Positions 1 to 5,149 of a stretch of DNA of 5,149 nt are shown here, one piece after another. Location of the stretch: NCBI GenBank assembly GCA_029859455.1, contig JAOUDE010000206.1, positions 1-5,149 of the forward strand, read 5' to 3'. The position numbers and the translations under genes were made by a program. A model generated the notes under the pieces. The model saw nothing but the letters and a program-made list of their open reading frames with translations, did no database searches and was not told where the DNA came from. This DNA is from Ignavibacteria bacterium (lineage in GTDB: Bacteria; Bacteroidota; Ignavibacteria; UBA10030; UBA6906). Positions within the stretch are counted from its first letter, which is position 1. Each line of letters starts with the position of its first letter.

Positions 1-52
1 TTCCCCGGAGCATACCGATCAGAACAGCGACTATGAAACAGCGAATCATCAT
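1..52 (-). CDS. N-terminal fragment of a gene with a hydrophobic start (continues past left edge)
   Basis: An ATG at 52..50, followed directly by a second ATG at 49..47, opens a frame that stays open to the left edge. It reads MMIRCFIVAVLIGMLRG (17 codons). A basic residue followed by a hydrophobic run looks like a signal peptide or a first transmembrane segment. A GAGG Shine-Dalgarno at 62..59 sits 6 nt before the first ATG and overlaps the stop codon of the glycosyltransferase gene, so the gap between the two genes is 8 nt. That spacing makes it a probable next gene of the same operon. The product cannot be identified from 17 residues. It could be an envelope protein, a lipoprotein or a membrane enzyme. 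It is also possible, though less likely given the ribosome binding site, that the open frame is chance. Confidence 0.55.
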   Translation of the reverse strand, partial: MMIRCFIVAVLIGMLRG

Positions 53-58
53 GCAGGT

Positions 59-62
59 CCTC
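59..62 (-). promoter_or_regulatory. Shine-Dalgarno for the left-edge gene
   Basis: Reading the minus strand, GAGG overlaps the TGA stop of the glycosyltransferase gene and lies 6 nt before the ATG at 52..50, or 9 nt before the ATG at 49..47. Both spacings are workable. This is the main support for calling a gene at the left edge. Confidence 0.5.
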
Positions 63-1113
63 ATTGTTTCACCAAATCCCTTCCGGATCCCAGATACCTG
101 CGGACGGTATCAAGCACCTGCTCCGGTGTTATCAGTTTCATGCAGTCAAAGCTCACGATCGGGCAGCGCTGTCCTCCGTGGATACTGCATGGGCGGCAGG
201 CCAGCCCCTCCGTCCCGAGGATCGTGTTTCCCTCACCCAGCGGTGCAAAGCCGAATTCCGGCACCGTGGCACCAAACAGGGCAATCACCGGCGTGTCCAC
301 GGACACCGCCATATGCATCGGCGCGCTGTCGTTCGAGACAAGGACGATGCTCCGCCGGATCAGTTCAGCCGATTGTAACGGCGAAAGCAAACCGGCAGCG
401 CTCATGACCTGCCTCCGGTTCACTGTTGTCACAATCCTGGAGCAGAGCTCAGCGTCGTCGCTGCCTCCCACCAGGACAACCGGGAGATCAGTTGCAGCAA
501 TGTCAGAAACAAGCTGTACGAATGACCCTTCGGGCCAGCGCTTCGTGAACCAGACAGAGCCGGGCGCCACCGTCACAAAACGATGTTGACCCACATTTCC
601 GTTGTTGAGGAATGCATCGACTGCGTCAACGTCGTTCCCTGATGGATAGAGCCGTGGCTTCTCCACGGAATCCGATGCACCGACCGCAACGGCGAGGTCG
701 AGATTCCTCTGAACTTCATGCTCGTCTTTCCTATACGGGACCACGGTTGTGAAAAGCATCCGTCCGGCACTCGTATCGAAGCCGATTCTCACCGGAATCC
801 CCGCCAGAAACGGTATGAGAGCACTTCGCAGCGAACGATGGGGAACCACGGCAATATCGAATCGGGACTTGCGAATGGTCCGAATGATGCTCCTCAGCCC
901 TCCCACCCCCCGCATACGTCCTTTTTTGTCATATTCAATGATCATATCGATCGCAGGGTGATTCTGCAGAATGGAGACGGCAGCAGGAATCCCGACGAAC
1001 GAAATCGACGCGTTGGGAAAACGACCGCGCAAGGCCTGAGCAATCGGGCCCGCGAGGATTATATCCCCGAGGAATGCCGTGTGAAGAACAACGACATGTG
1101 GTCGATCCTTCAC
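61..1113 (-). CDS. GT9-family glycosyltransferase, ADP-heptose:LPS heptosyltransferase-like (WaaF/RfaF type)
   Basis: Predicted 350-residue cytoplasmic or membrane-associated glycosyltransferase of family GT9 (GT-B fold), expected to move a heptose from an ADP-sugar onto the LPS inner core. The N-terminal domain opens with VVVLHTAFLGDIILAGP (residues 7-23), the family's GD motif; D17 is at the position of the catalytic Asp. The C-terminal domain has APGSVWFTKRWP (183-194), LVGG (214-217) and VSNDSAPMHMAV (259-270), the last being the nucleotide-sugar binding signature, then ALFGAT (278-283). A cysteine cluster (C306, C309, C317, C324) near the end resembles that seen in many heptosyltransferase II homologues. 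The length is typical of the family. The start is GTG at 1113..1111; it shares one base with the TAG stop of the acyltransferase gene (TAGTG), with no clear Shine-Dalgarno, so translation is probably coupled. The acyltransferase neighbour supports an LPS role. The exact sugar and acceptor are not determined; it may not be a strict WaaF. Confidence 0.9.
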   Translation of the reverse strand: MKDRPHVVVLHTAFLGDIILAGPIAQALRGRFPNASISFVGIPAAVSILQNHPAIDMIIEYDKKGRMRGVGGLRSIIRTIRKSRFDIAVVPHRSLRSALIPFLAGIPVRIGFDTSAGRMLFTTVVPYRKDEHEVQRNLDLAVAVGASDSVEKPRLYPSGNDVDAVDAFLNNGNVGQHRFVTVAPGSVWFTKRWPEGSFVQLVSDIAATDLPVVLVGGSDDAELCSRIVTTVNRRQVMSAAGLLSPLQSAELIRRSIVLVSNDSAPMHMAVSVDTPVIALFGATVPEFGFAPLGEGNTILGTEGLACRPCSIHGGQRCPIVSFDCMKLITPEQVLDTVRRYLGSGRDLVKQ

Positions 1114-2015
1114 TACGCGGTTGCACTTTCATTGGGAGCGTGCATGGTATGCTTCCAGCGGTTGTGCATCCAGAGCCACTGGTCAGGATGCTCGCGGATT
1201 CGCTTTTCGAGAAGGCTGACATGACGTCTCGTCAGCTCGACAATCGCTTCCTCCGAGTAGCCTTTGAGATCCTGGTCCTGAACACGGTCCATAATCGCAT
1301 CGTACGTTCCGTCAGACTGCCGGACAAGAACAACAAACAGGATCGGGGATCCTGTCTTCAGACTAAAGGCGGCTGGTCCCCGGTGCGTCGCGGCGGCCCT
1401 TCCGAAGAAGTCAACAAAGATCGATTCCTTGGGACCGCTCTGATCTCCGAGCAGGCCGAGTATCCCGCCGGACTTCAGTACTGTGAGGGATGCTCTGGAT
1501 TGCACTCCTTTGGAAATGGTGCTGTTTCCGTGCCGCCGCCGTGTCCGGTCGATTATCCGATCGATGTACTGGTTCCGCTGCCGCTGGACGATACTGTTGA
1601 TCGGATGACCAATCTGCAGCCGCAGCCCCTGCGCAATAAACTCCCAGCATCCGAAGTGTGCGCTCAGGAGCACGATCCCCTTCCCGGCGTCCAAACACTC
1701 GTTCAGGATCCGCCGGTCCGGAATCCTGACCACCTGTTTCAACTGATCCGCCGTTGCGTACCGGGACCAGAGCAGCTGCATGATCGCGATACCGAAATTC
1801 CGGTACGCACCCGCGGCAATCGCCTTCCGCTCCTCTTCCGTCTTCTGCGGAAACGCAAACCGGAGGTTCGTCAATGTTCTTGCTCTGCGGATACGAAGGC
1901 AGTAATAGCCGAGGGAGCCGTACCAGCGACCGAGTCTGCCGACGGCCCGGTATGAAAGGGGACGTACGATCTGGCTCACCGCCTCGAAGAGGATGAACTC
2001 CACAAGGTTAAGCAT
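1113..2015 (-). CDS. LpxL/HtrB-type lysophospholipid acyltransferase (lipid A biosynthesis acyltransferase)
   Basis: Predicted 300-residue inner-membrane acyltransferase of the LpxL/LpxM family, which adds a secondary acyl chain to lipid A. The catalytic HX4(D/E) motif is HFGCWE (H120, E125), inside IVLLSAHFGCWEF. Other family landmarks are GDQSG (190-194), FFGRAAATHRGPAAFSLKTG (203-222), and a C-terminal QWLWMHNRWK (279-288) matching the family's P-x-QW-x-W-x-H-x-RWK signature. The N-terminal stretch (about 1-40) carries hydrophobic and aromatic residues consistent with membrane association. The ATG at 2015..2013 is the first possible start after an in-frame TGA in the upstream gap. No strong Shine-Dalgarno precedes it. 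The gene is followed by the GT9 gene through a TAGTG overlap, so lipid A acylation and core glycosylation appear co-expressed. Some members of this superfamily acylate other glycolipids, so the precise acceptor is inferred from the GT9 neighbour. Confidence 0.9.
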   Translation of the reverse strand: MLNLVEFILFEAVSQIVRPLSYRAVGRLGRWYGSLGYYCLRIRRARTLTNLRFAFPQKTEEERKAIAAGAYRNFGIAIMQLLWSRYATADQLKQVVRIPDRRILNECLDAGKGIVLLSAHFGCWEFIAQGLRLQIGHPINSIVQRQRNQYIDRIIDRTRRRHGNSTISKGVQSRASLTVLKSGGILGLLGDQSGPKESIFVDFFGRAAATHRGPAAFSLKTGSPILFVVLVRQSDGTYDAIMDRVQDQDLKGYSEEAIVELTRRHVSLLEKRIREHPDQWLWMHNRWKHTMHAPNESATA

Positions 2016-2074
2016 AAACCGGTGACGCCTGGAGACCGGTCGTCATCGAGGTGACGACCCGGGTTTCTGAAGGT
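2016..2074 (-). other. 59-nt intergenic gap with hairpin, between GWxTD gene and acyltransferase gene
   Basis: This is the only gap over 15 nt in the array. It holds a perfect 8-bp inverted repeat, GGTCGTCA at 2038..2045 and TGACGACC at 2052..2059, with a 6-nt loop. No T-tract follows it in the direction of transcription, so it is not a standard intrinsic terminator. The 6-mer ACCGGT, itself a palindrome, occurs at 2018..2023 and 2035..2040. Pairing of these two copies would compete with the first hairpin and would lie 2 nt before the acyltransferase ATG. I see no convincing -35/-10 promoter. A role in mRNA stability, attenuation or translation control is conjecture; short GC-rich stems also arise by chance. 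Confidence 0.4.
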
Positions 2075-3457
2075 TCAATACGACGGCTGCGCAAACCGGG
2101 CGTACCACTGATCATCGTGAATCTCATTGCGATGCGTGGAGTGAACCAGCTCGTATTCTCCGTTGACGACCCTCTGGACAAACACGAACATGACACCTCC
2201 CTGGATCTCTTCATACGTCCATGTTTCATACGGCCGCGATTGCGGTTCATTCGGATGGCGGTCGTAGTCGTTCGGGGGGCCATAGACAATGTGCACCCGT
2301 CCCCGGTCGGTCCGGTAACCCGGCCGTCCAAGCACTCTGTAGTACCGGTTCGCGAACTCCACTCGCTGAAGATACTCCTCACGCAGGCCCGGCGGACGTT
2401 TCGACCAGAACTCTTCCAGAAAGACCCGTTTGGCATCGACGCCGGTCAAGGCCTCATACTGCCGCTTGTCTTCGTCACGAGCTTCGTATCTCGCATATGA
2501 AAACTCCTGGTCCAGATCGCCTTCGCTCATCGATGCATACAGGCTTGCAAGGCCCCGGACCTGAGGCTGAGCAAGCGTCGAGTCCATCCCCATCATCTCG
2601 TTGTAGACGAAGAGTCGTTTGGATGCGGACGAGAGGATATTGTCCGCTGAGTCGACAATCATCACTCCGACCGAGTATGTTCCCGTGTGCATTCTGCCAA
2701 CGACGATCTGATCGACGATCACGGCGGACTCTGAAGTCCGCTTTCGCGGTTTTTTCCGACTGATCACCTCGCGGCGGGCGGCGTCAACCACGACCGTTTT
2801 CACAAAATACTCGATCGCTGACGTATCCGCCTGAAGGTTGTAGACCTCGGCGTAGAGATAGCAGAGCTGCTGGCCCCCGAAGATACCGCGTGCATTGGGA
2901 ATAACTTCCAGCGTGTTCTTGTAGAAGGGGCTCCCTTCGGATCCTTCAAGAATCGAGTTGGCCAGTTCGAGGTCGCTAAGAAGGACCTTTGATTCGTCGA
3001 ACGGAGCAATCGGAATGGCAGCCAGAACGGTGTCGTGGCGCGCGGGGTCGTTCCGATCGCGTCCGACCACCGTTGCCACATAGTCTCCTTCCGACAGTTC
3101 CGCAGCCGAAATGGCAACGAGATTCACCGAACCGGGCACCGCATTCGTATCAGGAAACGAGTGAGGAACAATCCACCGGTCAGTGAATACGGATGAGTCA
3201 CCTCGGGAAATCGAGATACTTAAGTCCACCGCCGCAGAGAGTCCCTGCTCATCGACGACATAGGTCAGTGAACGCTGTGAGAATGAATAGTAGAACTCGA
3301 CATAGAGCATCCGGTCGGTACCGCGGAATCGCGAAAAATCGACAAACAGTTTTAGCGGCTCAGCCGGTTGGCGTCCCTGTGCTTCCAGAGATGGAAGATT
3401 CATCATGAGGACTACGATTATCGCCACACAAGCCTGCATTCTGTGCTTCGCCTTCAT
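2075..3457 (-). CDS. Secreted GWxTD-domain protein of unknown function
   Basis: Predicted 460-residue exported protein. Residues 1-26 form a signal peptide: basic N-region (K2, K4, R6), hydrophobic core about 9-19, and probable signal peptidase cleavage after SLEA (A26/Q27). There is no lipobox. The body (about 35-310) looks rich in beta strands, as in other members. The C-terminal part carries the family's hallmarks: FWSKRPP (350-356), GYRTDRGRVHIVYGPP (380-395) and YETWTY (410-415). The name-giving GWxTD is GYRTD here (380-384), a Trp-to-Tyr change. GWxTD proteins are known mainly from Bacteroidota and related phyla and from Acidobacteriota; no biochemical role is established that I can cite. 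The ATG at 3457..3455 is preceded by GGGAG (3471..3467) at 9 nt, inside the end of the YjbQ gene; the gap between genes is 4 nt. Its place before lipid A and LPS-core genes suggests an envelope role, which is inference only. Confidence 0.85.
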   Translation of the reverse strand: MKAKHRMQACVAIIVVLMMNLPSLEAQGRQPAEPLKLFVDFSRFRGTDRMLYVEFYYSFSQRSLTYVVDEQGLSAAVDLSISISRGDSSVFTDRWIVPHSFPDTNAVPGSVNLVAISAAELSEGDYVATVVGRDRNDPARHDTVLAAIPIAPFDESKVLLSDLELANSILEGSEGSPFYKNTLEVIPNARGIFGGQQLCYLYAEVYNLQADTSAIEYFVKTVVVDAARREVISRKKPRKRTSESAVIVDQIVVGRMHTGTYSVGVMIVDSADNILSSASKRLFVYNEMMGMDSTLAQPQVRGLASLYASMSEGDLDQEFSYARYEARDEDKRQYEALTGVDAKRVFLEEFWSKRPPGLREEYLQRVEFANRYYRVLGRPGYRTDRGRVHIVYGPPNDYDRHPNEPQSRPYETWTYEEIQGGVMFVFVQRVVNGEYELVHSTHRNEIHDDQWYARFAQPSY

Positions 3458-3461
3458 CGGC

Positions 3462-3875
3462 CTAATCTCCCATAACTTTCACAATCACCCGCTTCTTCCT
3501 TTTTCCATCGAACTCTGCATAGTAAATCTGCTGCCATTGTCCAAGATCCAGCGATCCCGCAGTGACCGGAACTACCACCTGGTGATGGATGAGGAGGGCT
3601 TTGAGATGCGCATCGGCGTTTGTTTCACCGGTCCGGTGATGGCGGTAATCCGCCCGCGGCGGCGCCGTGCTCTCCAGCCATTCATCGATATCATGAATCA
3701 GACCATCTTCAGCATCATTGACATAGACGCCTGCCGTGATATGCATGGCGGAGACCAGTGCCATCCCCTCCCGGATGCCGCTGCGGGTCACGACTTCCGC
3801 TACCTGGTCGGTGATGTTCGTATACTCCCGGATCGAGGAGGTGTTGAACCAGAGATATTCCGTTAATGTTTTCAC
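3462..3875 (-). CDS. YjbQ/UPF0047 family protein (secondary thiamine-phosphate synthase family)
   Basis: Predicted 137-residue cytoplasmic protein, the usual length for the YjbQ/UPF0047 family. Members are annotated as secondary thiamine-phosphate synthases because some can partly replace ThiE, but the main physiological role is uncertain. Family landmarks: [13 protein letters not shown] (42-54, with H45), an Asp/Glu-rich stretch after it (D62, D64, E65), YRHH (77-80), [10 protein letters not shown] (86-95, with D88 and H90), and [16 protein letters not shown] (109-124). The segment [11 protein letters not shown] has His where many homologues have Gly in L-x-G-x-x. The start is GTG at 3875..3873, overlapping the stop of the response regulator by 4 nt (GTGA); only a weak purine stretch precedes it, so translation is probably coupled. 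No thiamine genes are visible nearby, so the neighbourhood does not support a thiamine-pathway role. Confidence 0.9.
   Translation of the reverse strand: MKTLTEYLWFNTSSIREYTNITDQVAEVVTRSGIREGMALVSAMHITAGVYVNDAEDGLIHDIDEWLESTAPPRADYRHHRTGETNADAHLKALLIHHQVVVPVTAGSLDLGQWQQIYYAEFDGKRKKRVIVKVMGD
3467..3471 (-). promoter_or_regulatory. Shine-Dalgarno for the GWxTD gene
   Basis: GGGAG on the minus strand falls within the last sense codons of the YjbQ gene and ends 9 nt before the ATG at 3457..3455. It supports that ATG over the in-frame internal ATG encoding M7, which would shorten the signal peptide's basic N-region. Confidence 0.5.
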
Positions 3876-4270
3876 TGCTTCTGTTTACTACTCTGTTCAA
3901 GCATATTCCTGACCTGTTCGATCAACAGTTTGGTCACATACGGCTTCGGCATGAATTCATCACCGCCGGCTTCAATAACTTCTTCCCGTATGTCCGCACG
4001 CCCGTATCCGCTCGATCCGATGATCAGGAGATCCTGTTTTGCCTCCCGCAGATGTTTGATGACGTCAATCCCTCCAATGTGTGGAAGTCCCAGATCGGTG
4101 ATCAGCATGTCGATCTTCTCTTTGTTCGCTTCGAAAACAGTCAGCGCCTCACGTCCGTCGGCAGCCTGAAATATTTCATAGTCCTCGATCCGGAACACCT
4201 CTGCGAGGAGGATCCGGATCTCAGTTTCATCCTCGACGAGCAATATTCCCGGTTTCCGGCCTGATTCCAC
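3872..4270 (-). CDS. Stand-alone response-regulator receiver (CheY-like, single domain)
   Basis: Predicted 132-residue soluble receiver domain, controlled by phosphorylation from an unidentified histidine kinase. It starts [15 protein letters not shown]. The acidic pair is E13-D14, the phospho-acceptor is D59 in ITDLGLP, the switch Ser is S87 in IIGSSGYG, and the conserved Lys is K109 in MPKPY; this is the full set of residues needed for phosphotransfer. Nothing follows the receiver fold, so there is no DNA-binding or enzymatic output domain. The open frame extends 59 codons further upstream (to 4447), but that part overlaps the peptidase gene and has no receiver homology. The GTG at 4270..4268 is preferred because AGGAG at 4282..4278 lies 7 nt before it. 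The gap to the peptidase stop is 13 nt, and the 3' end overlaps the YjbQ start by 4 nt. The partner kinase and output are not in the window. Confidence 0.92.
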   Translation of the reverse strand: MESGRKPGILLVEDETEIRILLAEVFRIEDYEIFQAADGREALTVFEANKEKIDMLITDLGLPHIGGIDVIKHLREAKQDLLIIGSSGYGRADIREEVIEAGGDEFMPKPYVTKLLIEQVRNMLEQSSKQKQ

Positions 4271-4277
4271 TGATATG

Positions 4278-4282
4278 CTCCT
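4278..4282 (-). promoter_or_regulatory. Shine-Dalgarno that fixes the receiver start
   Basis: AGGAG on the minus strand ends 7 nt before the GTG at 4270..4268 and lies wholly in the 13-nt gap after the peptidase stop codon. It decides the receiver start in favour of a 132-residue protein over the longest open frame of 191 residues. Confidence 0.75.
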
Positions 4283-4283
4283 G

Positions 4284-5149
4284 TCAGTCCCAGATGATCG
4301 AATACACCGGCTCAACATCGACCGGCACGTGTTCGAGCCCGTCAAGTGATTGCTGGACTTCACGCGGAGTTCTTCCCCAGGTGCCAAAGAACTCCTCTGC
4401 CCGATCATACGCACCTTCCGCCTGGATGGTGAGCCATTCGCGCGCAAGAGCCGTCACCGCCGGACCAATCGAATCGAACACAACCGACCATTTTCCGGTC
4501 GCATTATCGCGGTGAATTCCACCCTTGTCCCACAAATAATTGATCTGGCAGATGGCAGCCTTTCCGTGTGCCTCGGATGTCCCGAATCGTATTGTCCTGA
4601 ACAGCGATGCGAGATAAGAGACATACTGCTCTTTTTCCATTTCTTCCGCTATGATGCCCGCTTCGATGAAGTACTGCATCGAATGCAGCCCTGCCACGTC
4701 TGCCTTTCCTTCTTCGATCGCGGGGTAGAGGTCAGCCAGCGCCTGGTTGACGGATACCTCATCCGCACTGCCATGAATATACCGGGGCCCGAGAGCATGT
4801 GAAAGCTCATGAAGGAGCACAAAATTGAACAAGCCTTGCGGGGTGATGTATCGGACCTGATCGGAGGCAATAATCTCACGGCCGATCGGCATGATCACAT
4901 GGCGGACACGGGCATCCATCACATTCTTCCAGAATGTCTTCTTCGTCCCTTTGGTGGTGTGAACCCGCGGATCGTTCGGAAGGTTTGCTGCAACAGGCTG
5001 GTACCCGGTGGCAATGTCTCCCCCCCTGTAGATGTCGGTCACGACGACCATTGGCGATGAAAGCCCCTTGATCGGACGCTTGTAGCGATCATCGTGCGGA
5101 AGATAGCGTTCCAGTTCTTCCAGGTGCTCAGTGTACACCGAGAGTCGCG
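4284..5149 (-). CDS. C-terminal part of a DPP III-like (family M49) zinc metallopeptidase, 5' end outside window
   Basis: The frame is open to the right edge (residues before GTG 5138 read RLS), so the start lies outside; numbering here counts that GTG as 1, giving 284 residues. Family M49 enzymes (dipeptidyl peptidase III) remove dipeptides from peptide N-termini. The zinc site is visible: HELSH at 110-114 (nt 4811..4797) supplies two His ligands and the catalytic Glu, and EEGKAD at 142-147 (nt 4715..4698) supplies the third ligand, probably E143 by analogy with EECRAE of eukaryotic DPP III. The preceding block, from SSPMVVVTDIYRGGD (28 on) through ANLPNDPRV and TKKTFWKNVMDA, matches bacterial M49-like proteins. 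Eukaryotic DPP III has HEXXGH; the pentapeptide HEXXH form here resembles that described for Caldithrix abyssi DPP III. Members usually exceed 500 residues, so roughly half the protein is missing. Its signal peptide status cannot be seen. The substrate is unknown. Confidence 0.85.
   Translation of the reverse strand, partial: RLSVYTEHLEELERYLPHDDRYKRPIKGLSSPMVVVTDIYRGGDIATGYQPVAANLPNDPRVHTTKGTKKTFWKNVMDARVRHVIMPIGREIIASDQVRYITPQGLFNFVLLHELSHALGPRYIHGSADEVSVNQALADLYPAIEEGKADVAGLHSMQYFIEAGIIAEEMEKEQYVSYLASLFRTIRFGTSEAHGKAAICQINYLWDKGGIHRDNATGKWSVVFDSIGPAVTALAREWLTIQAEGAYDRAEEFFGTWGRTPREVQQSLDGLEHVPVDVEPVYSIIWD

Noticed and set aside
1074..1955. Long plus-strand open frame of 293 codons opposite the acyltransferase gene
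   Set aside because: It lies antisense to a gene with clear LpxL motifs, its translation shows no recognisable domain and is rich in Arg, Pro and Cys as expected for a shadow frame, and no ribosome binding site is evident.
2038..2059. Intrinsic terminator after the GWxTD gene
   Set aside because: The stem is sound, but no run of T follows it on the transcribed strand; the downstream bases are GGTCTCCAGG.
2221..2763. Plus-strand open frame of 180 codons opposite the GWxTD gene
   Set aside because: Low-complexity Arg/Ser/Pro-rich translation without homology, entirely antisense to a well-supported gene.
4350..4802. Plus-strand open frame of 150 codons opposite the peptidase gene
   Set aside because: Antisense to the region that includes the conserved M49 zinc-site block; no domain or start signal supports it.
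1..5149. Defence system, CRISPR array, insertion sequence or phage segment
   Set aside because: No direct-repeat array, transposase, integrase, nuclease or phage protein is seen; all genes fit ordinary envelope, peptidase and signalling families on one strand.

Overview
All credible genes in this window lie on the minus strand, so transcription runs from the high coordinates to the low ones. They form one tightly packed array: a DPP III-like (M49) zinc peptidase cut by the right edge, a stand-alone response-regulator receiver, a YjbQ/UPF0047 protein, a secreted GWxTD-domain protein, a LpxL/HtrB-type lipid A acyltransferase, a GT9 heptosyltransferase-like glycosyltransferase, and the first 17 codons of a further gene cut by the left edge. 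In transcription order the junctions are a 13-nt gap, a 4-nt overlap (GTGA), a 4-nt gap, a 59-nt gap, a 1-nt overlap (TAGTG) and an 8-nt gap. This fits a single operon, or two sub-operons divided at the 59-nt gap.

The gene content points to a Gram-negative bacterium that makes LPS. The GWxTD-domain protein and a pentapeptide-motif (HEXXH) M49 peptidase suggest the FCB/Calditrichota/Acidobacteriota part of the tree (Bacteroidota, Ignavibacteriota and relatives). Base composition looks moderately GC-rich. The lineage is inferred from gene families only and is tentative.

By region: 4284-5149 is the C-terminal half of the peptidase, including its zinc site. 3872-4270 is the receiver, starting at a GTG with a good Shine-Dalgarno; the longer open frame above it is an artefact that runs into the peptidase gene. 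3462-3875 is YjbQ. 2075-3457 is the GWxTD protein with a signal peptide. 2016-2074 is the only sizeable intergenic gap and holds an 8-bp hairpin. 61-2015 encodes two enzymes of outer-membrane lipid assembly. 1-52 starts a gene with a hydrophobic N-terminus.

Functionally, the left half is an LPS module: the acyltransferase adds a secondary acyl chain to lipid A and the GT9 enzyme adds a core sugar. The right half is a less obvious set of a peptidase, a signalling receiver and a small conserved enzyme. I see no mobile element, CRISPR array, tRNA or rRNA, and no clear evidence of a new system. The most interesting points are the conserved-looking but uncharacterised GWxTD protein inside an LPS operon, the translational coupling of the receiver to YjbQ, and the HEXXH form of the peptidase.
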